From: CAVQBP01 sp963740945
Lineage (GTDB): Bacteria > Bacteroidota > Ignavibacteria > Ignavibacteriales > Ignavibacteriaceae
Direction of reading: 5' to 3'
DNA length: 64,000 nucleotides
NCBI GenBank assembly: GCA_963740945.1
Contig: CAVUGE010000010.1
Location: forward strand, 5,091 to 69,090
The translations under genes were made by a program, and so were the position numbers. Positions 18,909 to 26,761 of the stretch are shown piece by piece. Position 1 is the stretch's first letter. Every line of letters begins with the position of its first letter. The notes beneath the pieces are model-generated. The model saw only the letters and a program-made list of their open reading frames with translations. It made no database searches and was not told the DNA's origin.

Positions 18909-20876
18909 TTACAGAAAATAATCAAAATCATTTTCTCGTTTTAATCTTCTGTATATCTTAAAAATATTTGCTGGTAATTTACCGGGATCAAGCTCCACAT
19001 AATTTTCACTCCCCTGCCACATCAGTTTTTCATCACTTAATAATTCATGAACGAGATACGATTGTTTTTCCGGGATATCAAGCCTTTCAATTGGAATTTT
19101 TATTGAACCAGACTGTTTATGAAAGAAATTAAGGTTAACAATTATTATTAAAATATTTGATAAATCTTCCGCTATTTTTCCATAGCAAAGTAAATAACGG
19201 TTATCGGAATCATAGAACTCAACATTAAATGTAGTCTGAAGAGCAATATTATCTTTGCGGATTTTATTAATTTTAGCAACTATATCTTTTATATTTCCGG
19301 GTTTATTTCTGTCCCATTTTTTAATTTCATATTTCTCGGAATTGAAGTACTCTTCTTTCTCTTCAATTGCAGTATTATTTAGAAGTTCGTAAGAAGGACC
19401 GTAAATTCCGTAATTAGACGAAAGTGTAGCGGCTAAAATTAAACGCGATATAAATGCCGCTCTTCCGCCGTACTGGAGATTTTCCGGAAGTATATCGGGA
19501 GTATTTGTCCAAAAATTCGGACGGTAAAATTCCCGCGCTTCTCGTTTAGTGAGCTCCTTTAAATATTCAACAAATTCATCCTTTGTATTTCTCCATGTGA
19601 AATATGTATAAGATTGTGTAAATCCGACTTTAGCCAGTCTATACATTACTTTAGGTCTTGTAAACGCTTCGGCAAGGAAGATTATTTCAGGATGCTCCTT
19701 CTTTATTTCTCTAATCAGCCATTCCCAGAAAGGAAAAGGTTTAGTATGAGGATTGTCAACACGAAAAATCCTCACACCTTTATCAATCCAAAAACTTATT
19801 ATACTCTTTAACTCTTTCCATAATTCTTTCCAGTTGTCACTTTCAAAATTTATAGGAAGAACATCCTGATATTTTTTAGGAGGATTTTCTGCATATTGTA
19901 CTGTACCATCAGGCCGCCAGCGGAACCATTCCGGATGCTCTTTTACATATGGATGATCAGGTGAACATTGATAGGCAATATCAAGCGCAATTTCAATTCC
20001 TAAATCGTCTGCCTTTTTGATTAAATTCTGGAAATCTTCCATAGTTCCAAGCTCCGGATGAATAGATTTATGTCCTCCCTCTTTAGAGCCAATTGCCCAT
20101 GGACTTCCGGGATCTTCAGGGCATGCAGTAGTAGAATTGTTTTTCCCTTTTCTATTTGTTATTCCGATTGGATGGATAGGCGGAAAATATAAAACGTTAA
20201 ATCCCATTTCAGAGATCTCGGGAAGAAGATTTTCAACATCTTTAAATGTTCCATGCTTACCCTGAACACCAGCAGATCGTGGAAAAAGCTCATACCATGA
20301 GCTGAACAATGCACGCGGTCTTTCAACCCAGACTTCATATTCATCCGGAAAAACGGTTGCTAAACTTCTATCTGAGTATATATTCATCAACAAATTAAGC
20401 TGTTCATCGAAAGCCGCATTTATATCCCCTTTCCGGAATTTTTCTGAATATGCCCTCAATTTTTTCTGATCATCTTTATCTGCATTCTTGGCATTCTTGT
20501 CAATCAAATCAGCTCCGATTAAAAGTTCCACACTTACATTTTGATTAGCATCTAGACGTTTCCTTAGATCTTTCTGCCACGTAGTAAAATGATCAACCCA
20601 TCCTCTTAATGTATAGTTGTATGAGCCGATATCTTCAACAGAAAAAACTCCTTCCCAGCGATCATTATCAATATAAATCATAGGTGCTGACTTCCAGCTC
20701 TTCTCACTGGTGTGACGGAATAGTACTTCTGCTGCAATAGTATCATGACCGTCAGTTATAATATTTGCTGATACAATAACTTTTTCCCCCTTTACTCTTT
20801 TAACCGGATAAGTTCCGCAGTTAACATTTGGTCTTACATTCTCAATAACAATTCTCTGTCTTCCATCTTTATTCAT
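18909..20876 (-). CDS. glgE: alpha-1,4-glucan:maltose-1-phosphate maltosyltransferase
   Basis: About 655 residues, GH13_3 family. An N-terminal beta-sandwich domain (AEVLFRHTSEKSWKSAPM) is followed by the catalytic barrel with ILYFPPIHPIG-type region (VLYFPPIHPIGITNRKGKN), nucleophile Asp in GVRIFRVDNPHTKPFPFWEW, catalytic Glu in IIFLAEAFTRP, and SYTYFTWRNTKDE. GlgE transfers maltose from maltose-1-phosphate to the end of an alpha-glucan. I choose ATG at 20876 (MNKDGRQ) rather than the upstream ATG at 20906, because AGAAGG sits 5 bases before it and homology begins there. First gene of the glgE-treS/maltokinase operon; a branching enzyme (GlgB) needed for branched glucan is not in the window. 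Confidence 0.95.
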   Translation of the reverse strand: MNKDGRQRIVIENVRPNVNCGTYPVKRVKGEKVIVSANIITDGHDTIAAEVLFRHTSEKSWKSAPMIYIDNDRWEGVFSVEDIGSYNYTLRGWVDHFTTWQKDLRKRLDANQNVSVELLIGADLIDKNAKNADKDDQKKLRAYSEKFRKGDINAAFDEQLNLLMNIYSDRSLATVFPDEYEVWVERPRALFSSWYELFPRSAGVQGKHGTFKDVENLLPEISEMGFNVLYFPPIHPIGITNRKGKNNSTTACPEDPGSPWAIGSKEGGHKSIHPELGTMEDFQNLIKKADDLGIEIALDIAYQCSPDHPYVKEHPEWFRWRPDGTVQYAENPPKKYQDVLPINFESDNWKELWKELKSIISFWIDKGVRIFRVDNPHTKPFPFWEWLIREIKKEHPEIIFLAEAFTRPKVMYRLAKVGFTQSYTYFTWRNTKDEFVEYLKELTKREAREFYRPNFWTNTPDILPENLQYGGRAAFISRLILAATLSSNYGIYGPSYELLNNTAIEEKEEYFNSEKYEIKKWDRNKPGNIKDIVAKINKIRKDNIALQTTFNVEFYDSDNRYLLCYGKIAEDLSNILIIIVNLNFFHKQSGSIKIPIERLDIPEKQSYLVHELLSDEKLMWQGSENYVELDPGKLPANIFKIYRRLKRENDFDYFL

Positions 20877-21313
20877 AATTACCTTCTTATTCGAAAAGAC
20901 ACACAATTTTGGTTAACTTGTTCAACTATAAAATAATAACTGAACGAACCCCTGTTAATTCTCTTAAATAAACATTATTTATGAAGATGTATTATTCACT
21001 CTGAATAACATTTTATCTTAAAAAAAAATTTCAAACTGCCATATGATTTAAATCAAATTAAATGATTTTTTTTCATATAACCCTCTATAGTAAGACGGAT
21101 CAAACTTATTTACTGTTATGAACCCTATTAACCAAATTTAATCTATTATAGCCTATTTAATATTTAACAGTCTTTTTATATCTTTCACTTTTAATTAGAA
21201 AATTTTATAGAATGATAAATCCGTTGACAATTTATTCTTAAATATTCAAATAATTTTATTGCACTTTACCGTCCGGTAATACCTATTTAATTTTAACAGC
21301 CCTCTAACAGCCA
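20877..21313. other. AT-rich intergenic region, no gene seen
   Basis: Upstream region of glgE, very AT-rich with homopolymer A and T runs. I see no open frame with recognisable coding, no RNA gene and no clear repeat. It presumably holds the glgE promoter on the minus strand. Confidence 0.4.
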
Positions 21314-21460
21314 TTAAACAGCCGTCAACTCCAGATCACTACCATATCTAATCCTCCACTCAAGGGTAATAAAACGATCAAAACTCTCTATCATTTGTAC
21401 ATGGTCAGTAAAAGAAAGAGTGAACAGCACTAAAAGTACCGGTAACACATTTTTTTTCAT
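21314..21460 (-). pseudogene. 5' stub of a secreted-protein gene
   Basis: A 48-residue frame beginning MKKNVLPVLLVLFTLSFTD, a plausible signal peptide, then running about 27 residues to a stop (ending SDLELTAV). Its ATG directly follows the TAA of the decayed symporter (TAAATG), as expected for an operon. The length is too short for a normal secreted enzyme, so it looks like the truncated beginning of a gene whose body was deleted. Family not recognised. Confidence 0.4.
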
Positions 21461-22060
21461 TTAAAAAGAAATTGAATTCCAGCTGGCCATCCGATTTTCT
21501 ATTTGTTTATCTTTTACAGAAATTGAACATTTAATTAATACCAAACTCCATAAGCCAAGAATTATTAATACAATAAACACTGAGAAGTATATATTGACTT
21601 TATACCTTCTTGCTGTATTCAAATTATTTAAATCCAACTTGATTTCCTAAAAACTATTAGAGTGTTGCTCTAGTATTAAAAACACTTGATAAAGAAGACA
21701 TTACTACTGCTAAAAGTCCTGCCGCAACCAATTCTTTTGATCCATGCACCAATACCAAAAAGCCAAAATAGGTACTCCAAATAAATCCCCGTCTTGTAAT
21801 CAGGTTCTCTTATTGGTTTAAACATATCAAAAAATTCTGAAGGTAACTTCATTTCCGGGCCGCTGAATCCCCCTACTTTATTTAATCCGATAATTGTCAA
21901 TGTTAATGCCCTATAATTAAAATTATGGACTGGAAGATATGTGTTTTAACAATCGATGCTGCACCCCCGATTACACTATATAATCCCGTAATTAGGACAA
22001 TTATAATTGCAGATGTATAAATACTAAAACCAAAATTTTTATTAAATTAGAGTAAATGAT
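21461..22060 (-). pseudogene. decayed sodium/solute symporter (SSS/SGLT family)
   Basis: Read on the minus strand in shifting frames: IIIVLITGLYSVIGGAASIV, then (after a one-base shift) LTLTIIGLNKVGGFSGPEM with KLPSEFFDMFKPI, then (second shift) GSKELVAAGLLAVVMSSLSS followed by VFNTRATL and a stop, then a last membrane helix YFSVFIVLIILGLWSLV. These are ordered signatures of SSS-family Na+/sugar symporters, but helices between them are missing. So this is a gene with at least two frameshifts and internal deletions. The only continuous frame here (21676-21900) is one piece of it. It lies upstream of glgE on the same strand, possibly once a sugar importer. Confidence 0.7.
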
Positions 22061-22144
22061 TTTATAGAAAATAATTATTAGAATAATGCTCCTGATTGAA
22101 GAAAGCCTTCATATTGATATTATAATTTTGGTGGAATCTAATTA

Positions 22145-22726
22145 ATGAAGACTTTTCTGGGATTTATTTTCATTATTTGCTTCTCAAGCACTACTATGTT
22201 CCCTCAAAATAAATACTCTGCATTCGGTGCTCCGGCAATAAAAATTACTTCATTATCAGGCCACACTGCGTTAGTCATTGGTGGAAAATTCGGATTTGTA
22301 ATTAATGAGAATATTGTTATAGGAGGAGGCTTCTATGGACTTATTAGCAATGTACATACAGACTATATTGATATTCCATCGGGACAAAATGTCATGATAA
22401 ATTTAAATTACGGCGGATTAGAATTGGAATATATATTTTTCTCCCGTTTCCTAATACATGGTTCTATCGAATTACTTTTAGCCGGAGGAGGTGTATATTT
22501 CGATATATCGGATAAGTCAGTACCTCATAATAATTATTCAAAGGTGAATTTTTTAGTATATGAACCGTCATTGAATATTGAATACAACACATTAAGCTGG
22601 CTGCGTATTGATTTAAACCTTTCTTACCGCATAATTACAAGTTATGAGCTGGAAAATTACGGAGTCAGTCAGAAGGATCTAAATGGATTAACTGCAGGTT
22701 TGATATTTAAATTTGGAAGTTATTAA
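22145..22726 (+). CDS. small outer-membrane beta-barrel protein
   Basis: A 193-residue exported protein: signal peptide LGFIFIICFSSTTMFPQ, then alternating hydrophobic strands with frequent Gly and aromatic residues (ALVIGGKFGFVINENIVIGG, LNYGGLELEYIFF, LRIDLNLSYRI) and a C-terminal GLIFKFGSY typical of barrel proteins inserted by the BAM machinery. An eight-stranded OmpA/OmpW-like barrel fits the size. No specific family or function is recognised. A MITE-like repeat starts 4 bases after its stop codon. Confidence 0.6.
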   Translation: MKTFLGFIFIICFSSTTMFPQNKYSAFGAPAIKITSLSGHTALVIGGKFGFVINENIVIGGGFYGLISNVHTDYIDIPSGQNVMINLNYGGLELEYIFFSRFLIHGSIELLLAGGGVYFDISDKSVPHNNYSKVNFLVYEPSLNIEYNTLSWLRIDLNLSYRIITSYELENYGVSQKDLNGLTAGLIFKFGSY

Positions 22727-22730
22727 CGCA

Positions 22731-22866
22731 AGTTACGCAAAAACTGGTATTTGAAAGATGACATCTTTATTTTTTTGAAAAGTAAGGCTTTATGTGTATT
22801 TACATTTTGATAAAAATTAAAAATGATTTTTATTTTTAAAGATGTCATCTTTACAACTGCGTAACT
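22731..22866. repeat. MITE-like element, copy 2 (best-preserved ends)
   Basis: A 136-base element bounded by AGTTACGCA on the left and TGCGTAACT on the right, a 9-base terminal inverted repeat. Inside are AAAGATGACATCTTT (22754-22768) and AAAGATGTCATCTTT (22838-22852), 99 bases outer to outer. Its right end matches the left end of copy 1 and vice versa, so the two copies lie in opposite orientation. It fills the gap between two envelope genes. Confidence 0.85.
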
Positions 22867-22895
22867 ATAATTATTAATTTTATGCCCGTTATAAA

Positions 22896-23936
22896 ATGAA
22901 TTATATTTCTAAATATTTAACAATTCTTTTCTTGTTCTTATTCATAATTTCTATATCAAAAATCAATTCGGCTCAAACTGCGGATAATAAGTCTGATTCA
23001 ACAAATATGGGGGATACTTCTTTTAAAAAGATTCAGCCTGATAAATTTACTTATGCTGGTCAAAGAAGATATACCCTTAACGGTGAACTGCCTAATATTA
23101 ACACCGAAATTAAACCTGTTACTACTTTAGTTATCGGGGGTATTTTCTTAACTGCAGCAGTGTGGCTTCATATCCATCAACAGAATGCCTGGTGGAGCGG
23201 CGATAGAAGAAACTTCCATTTCCAGGAAGATTGGGTTTCTGCTATGCAAGTTGATAAAGCCGGTCACGCTTTCGGCGGATATATGGCTGCGTATACTATG
23301 AGCGAAGGATTAATTGCAGCAGGTTTTTCTTGGGATGATGCAACATTATGGGGAAGTATTTTCGGAATCGCATATCAAACTTATGTAGAAACAGAAGACG
23401 GCTTTGCTAAACAATGGGGGTTCTCCCCTTCAGATTGGTATTTTGATACTATTGGACCTATTTTCTTCCTGTCGCAGCATTATGTACCGGCACTCCAGAA
23501 TATAACTCCAAAATGGCAGTTCGTCCCATCTGAATGGACCGGCAAACCTGTGATACTCAGGCCCAGAACCTTTATTGATGATTATAATAGTTCCACTTTC
23601 TGGTGGTCATTAAACGTCTATAATATTCTTCCCGATAATATAAAAAAATACTGGATACCCTGGTTAAATATTGCTGTTGGTTATGGTGTTGATGCAATTG
23701 ATGCAAATCCCGATCCTAACGGTCCGCCAGATCAATATTCTCAAAGAAGGTTTATCATTGGTCTAGATTATAATCTTATAAGACTACTCCCCGATGGAGG
23801 TTGGTTCTGGAATTGGGCAAGACAGACTTTAAACTTCATTAAATTACCGGCACCCGCGATTGAGTTCTCTCCTTCAGGAACAAGTTTTAAATTATTGTAT
23901 CCCTTAAGAATAAATATCGGTTCAATTCAATTCTAA
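22896..23936 (+). CDS. DUF2279 family exported protein
   Basis: A 346-residue protein with signal peptide (FLFLFIISISKINSAQ). A membrane-like segment follows near 75 (TTLVIGGIFLTAAVWLHI), and then the DUF2279 signature: DKAGHAFGGYMAAYTMSEG, YQTYVETEDGFAKQWGFSPS and DWYFDTIGPIFFLSQHY (residues about 115-190). The rest is rich in Trp, Pro and beta-strands and ends like an outer-membrane protein (PLRINIGSIQF). DUF2279 proteins are envelope proteins of unknown function; conserved His/Asp/Glu residues hint at catalysis, but none is proven. It probably ends in the outer membrane. Confidence 0.75.
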   Translation: MNYISKYLTILFLFLFIISISKINSAQTADNKSDSTNMGDTSFKKIQPDKFTYAGQRRYTLNGELPNINTEIKPVTTLVIGGIFLTAAVWLHIHQQNAWWSGDRRNFHFQEDWVSAMQVDKAGHAFGGYMAAYTMSEGLIAAGFSWDDATLWGSIFGIAYQTYVETEDGFAKQWGFSPSDWYFDTIGPIFFLSQHYVPALQNITPKWQFVPSEWTGKPVILRPRTFIDDYNSSTFWWSLNVYNILPDNIKKYWIPWLNIAVGYGVDAIDANPDPNGPPDQYSQRRFIIGLDYNLIRLLPDGGWFWNWARQTLNFIKLPAPAIEFSPSGTSFKLLYPLRINIGSIQF

Positions 23937-23968
23937 ATATATTACAGAAATATTATATAGGCAGTAAT

Positions 23969-24307
23969 TTATAATGCACTCTCTCCTACTTCTTCAGTTC
24001 GTACCCTTATAACTTCTTCTACGGGATATATAAATATTTTACCGTCTCCAACTTCACCTGTTTTAGAATTGTTTACGATAATTGAAATTGCTGACTCAAG
24101 TTTATTGTCTGGACATACTAATTCAATCTTTAATTTCGGCACAAATTCAATTTTATATTCACTACCTCTATAAATTTCCGTATGCCCCTTTTGTCTTCCA
24201 TAACCTCTTATTTCCGATACAGTAAGGCCGTTAAATCCGGCTTCCTGCAGTGCATGATGTACTCCATCAAGTTTATGCGGGCGTATTATTGCTTCTATTT
24301 TTTTCAT
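23969..24307 (-). CDS. glnB: PII nitrogen-regulatory protein
   Basis: A 112-residue PII protein of normal length. EIRGYGRQKGHTEIYRGSEY is the T-loop with the modifiable Tyr in the GSEY segment; the B-loop is SKTGEVGDGKIFIYPVEEVI and the C-loop is IRVRTEEVGESAL. PII proteins bind ATP/ADP and 2-oxoglutarate and signal nitrogen status by docking to target proteins. AAGAGG lies upstream of the ATG. It sits 37 bases downstream of the receiver-like/DUF3052 gene on the same strand, and not next to amtB or glnA, so its partner here is unclear. Confidence 0.95.
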   Translation of the reverse strand: MKKIEAIIRPHKLDGVHHALQEAGFNGLTVSEIRGYGRQKGHTEIYRGSEYKIEFVPKLKIELVCPDNKLESAISIIVNNSKTGEVGDGKIFIYPVEEVIRVRTEEVGESAL

Positions 24308-24344
24308 AAAAAACCTCTTAATTGTTTTAGTACATCAATATAAA

Positions 24345-25124
24345 TTATTTTTTTCTTACTGCAAATTTTAATCCTGTCCACGTATTGTCTATTGAACAGA
24401 CTTTATAATCAACCAGCCCGGCGGCAAGTCCTGCATTTCTAACTATTGTTTGTGATAAATCTGAATCTGTTTGTGAAGATTTTTTAGGATATACTATCCA
24501 TAGTCCTCCTTTTCCTGTATTTTGATTTATCTGAATCAGCTTTTTTTCCAATTGCTTGACCGAACTTACAAACCAGATAATTAAATCGGGATTATTCATT
24601 TTTTTTTGAACGTTAATTCCTTCAGGCAATTTTCCAATTATCTGATGGAAATTATCCGGTGAATCAATAACAGCCAATTTCATATTATTTTTTATTCCTA
24701 ACTTCTTAATTAAAGATACCCCTTCATACCCGGCAAAAACAGAATCCGGAATTACAGGATTATCCATTATTTTATTAAGAGATAAATCTATTGTTTTATC
24801 AATATCATCCCAGCTGGCATAATAAGCATCTGGAAGAATATTTTTTAATTTAGAGAGCTTTTCCCGCTCTCCATTAGTATATATAATGGGAATATTTCTG
24901 GTAGACTTATTTTTACGAAGGAAAATACCAAGGTCTCTCCCCTGTGACGGAAGTCTGGATAAATCAATTATGAATATATCCGGATATTGAGGTACAGTCC
25001 CTTTCAACTCACCAGGAGAAAACGGGGTTGTATTTATTTCATATTTCTCTTTATTTAATAATAACGCGAGTTCTTTTGCCTCCGCCTGGTTCCAATGAAT
25101 CAATCTTATATATATCTTGATCAT
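24345..25124 (-). CDS. receiver-like domain fused to DUF3052
   Basis: A 259-residue protein. The first ~115 residues look like a response-regulator receiver fold (strand PDIFIIDLSRLPSQGRDLGI with a possible phospho-Asp, then IPIIYTNGEREKLSKLK). Residues about 130-259 match DUF3052: LIWFVSSVKQLEKKL, GGLWIVYPKKSS and GLAAGLVDYKVCSIDNTWTG with LKFAVRKK. DUF3052 proteins are small cytoplasmic proteins of unknown function, usually standing alone. It is followed by glnB on the same strand. The fused receiver suggests an input-sensing role, which is inference. The alternative reading of the N-terminus as only an unrelated Rossmann-like domain is possible. Confidence 0.65.
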   Translation of the reverse strand: MIKIYIRLIHWNQAEAKELALLLNKEKYEINTTPFSPGELKGTVPQYPDIFIIDLSRLPSQGRDLGIFLRKNKSTRNIPIIYTNGEREKLSKLKNILPDAYYASWDDIDKTIDLSLNKIMDNPVIPDSVFAGYEGVSLIKKLGIKNNMKLAVIDSPDNFHQIIGKLPEGINVQKKMNNPDLIIWFVSSVKQLEKKLIQINQNTGKGGLWIVYPKKSSQTDSDLSQTIVRNAGLAAGLVDYKVCSIDNTWTGLKFAVRKK

Positions 25125-25156
25125 TGATAAATTTGAATCGTAATTATGGAAGGAAG

Positions 25157-25230
25157 TAGCGCGTGCGGGATTCGAACCCGCGATCTCCGCCTTGAGAGGG
25201 CGATGTCCTAAGCCACTAGACGAACGCGCC
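25157..25230 (-). tRNA. tRNA-Glu (CUC)
   Basis: A complete cloverleaf on the minus strand: acceptor GGCGCGU/ACGCGCU (with the G-U first pair usual in tRNA-Glu), D-arm GTCT..AGGAC, anticodon stem TCGCC/GGCGG around loop CTCTCAA giving CUC, and T-arm GCGGGTTCGAATCCCGC. CCA is not encoded. Confidence 0.95.
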
Positions 25231-26024
25231 TATATAAAAAATCAAAACTAAAATTAACGATATCTCATTTCAAGGTCAATCATAAAAGTATAATATGAAT
25301 TTAAGTGGGTTTCTAAATGATTCCTTTTGATTTTAACCAGTTACTGATAACAAAAATAACTTTACTATCTCAAAATTCAAAGAAAAACAGAAGAATATTA
25401 ATATCTGAATATTCAGCCACTTATGAATCTATCTCTTAGAAAGTTTATTTACCATTTGAAATTTTCAATAACTACGGTTGAAAATCCTTGAAATCATTTG
25501 TGTAACTTTGAAACTTGAAAATTTCGTAGCTAATTAGTTCAGTCTCATAAAATCCTTACGAAATAGCGTAGGTTTTAGCACGTTTTTTTGCATTTAAGCC
25601 CCCTTTTTTCATTAAGCCGATATTTATCCCTTTCCTTTGAGAAATCCCCCATTAAATCAATTTATTTCAAAATGCAAGGCTGAATATTTATTGTCCCAAT
25701 TTGAGAAAAACGCCTCTCAACCTCCCATTTTTAAAGATAAAAATTTCCAGTCATATCTAACTATGCCTCATCCTTAGTTTGTCTAAAAATAGGTAGTTGA
25801 GAGGCTGATTTTAAAGAAAAAATCAAAAATTAAAAGACTAGTAGGGACTTAATATATATAAATATTTCATAAAACATCTACAACATTATAACATCAAGTC
25901 CAAAATAGATTTCCACTGATAAGAAATGTACAAAAAAGATAAGAAAAATTAGAATTGACTGACCATTATGGTGAATAAATAACTAATAAATTTTAATTGT
26001 TAATTATTCATTGTAAATTCTTAC
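25231..26024. other. gene-free region between two tRNAs
   Basis: About 800 bases with no credible coding frame on either strand. It holds the 94-base inverted-ended element at 25712-25805 (listed separately) and otherwise AT-rich sequence with no family I recognise. The space beside tRNA genes is a common landing site for mobile DNA, but no integrase remnant or duplicated tRNA end is seen. Confidence 0.5.
25712..25805. repeat. 94-base element with 22-base inverted ends
   Basis: Begins GCCTCTCAAC and ends GTTGAGAGGC. The outer 22 bases of each end are reverse complements with 19 matches of 22 (the first ten and last seven bases perfect). The 50-base centre is non-coding. It could be a MITE, or fold as a long hairpin transcript. 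Confidence 0.6.
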
Positions 26025-26098
26025 TGGTTGTCCTGTAGGGATTCGAACCCCAACTAAAGGCTCCAGAGACCTCTGTGCTACCGTTACACCACAGGACA
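26025..26098 (-). tRNA. tRNA-Gln (CUG), CCA encoded
   Basis: A cloverleaf on the minus strand starting TGTCCTG and closing CAGGACA; D-arm GTGT..AGCAC; anticodon stem GAGGT/GCCTT with loop CTCTGGA giving CUG; T-arm TGGGGTTCGAATCCCTA. The initial U-A pair is typical of tRNA-Gln. Discriminator A is followed by an encoded CCA at 26025-26027, unlike the nearby tRNA-Glu. Confidence 0.93.
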
Positions 26099-26305
26099 AT
26101 TATTTATTCACAATTCATTTTAATAGTAAATCATACAAGATTTGGTTTGAAAAGATAATAAGAATTCTTTTAATTTTCCATTTTCAAAATAAAATCTAAA
26201 TTTTCAGATTCATTGTGATCATCTTACCGCAGTTAATAAATCCCTATAATAATATGAGGATAGATAAAAAGATAGGATTTTATTACTTTATCTCAACAGT
26301 GGCTG

Positions 26306-26734
26306 CTAGACTTCTGCTCTCAAGTGCTTCTCAATAATATTAAGTCGGTTTTGAGCTCTCCTCAATGCATTCTCAGCTCTGTCTAAATCTGTTCCTTCTT
26401 CCCTTCTTTCCAATCTTTCTTTTGCTCTTTGTTTCGCACTTTTTGCCCGCTCGACATCTATGTTTTCAGTAAGTTCAAGAGAATCAGCTAAAATCAGTAC
26501 ATTGTTATTTAGTACTTCTATTGTGCCTCCCCCTGTTGCATAAAATGCAGACTTATTATCCGGAGTTACAACCTTAATCATTCCGACTTCTAATATACTA
26601 ATAAGTGGGGCATGATTTTTTAATACCTGGAATCTCCCTTTTACTCCTGGAACAGTTACCGAGATAATTTCTCCTTTAAAAGCAGCTTTATCAGGTGTTA
26701 TAATTTCTAAATTTAATTCAGCCATAAAATTCAA
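26306..26734 (-). CDS. atpC: F1 ATP synthase epsilon subunit
   Basis: A 142-residue epsilon subunit: N-terminal beta-sandwich with LEIITPDKAAFKGEIISVTV, GRFQVLKNHAPLISILEVG and FYATGGGTIEVLNNNVLILA, then the C-terminal helical hairpin rich in Arg/Glu (AKSAKQRAKERLERREE). It couples the central stalk to the F1 head and can inhibit hydrolysis. The conserved start is MAELNLEI, three codons inside the longest frame (26725); MNF before it is probably not translated. It lies 27 bases after atpD as a two-gene unit. Confidence 0.95.
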   Translation of the reverse strand: MNFMAELNLEIITPDKAAFKGEIISVTVPGVKGRFQVLKNHAPLISILEVGMIKVVTPDNKSAFYATGGGTIEVLNNNVLILADSLELTENIDVERAKSAKQRAKERLERREEGTDLDRAENALRRAQNRLNIIEKHLRAEV

Positions 26735-26761
26735 TATAATTAAGATAACTCAAATCTGACA

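Noticed and set aside
21676..21900. A 74-residue open frame starting MTIIGLNKVGGFSG
   Set aside because: It is the middle piece of a decayed sodium/solute symporter; the homology continues in other frames on both sides, so it is not an independent small gene.
25231..26024. Space between two tRNA genes considered as an integrated element
   Set aside because: No integrase fragment, no repeated tRNA 3' end and no gene content; only a 94-base inverted-ended repeat.
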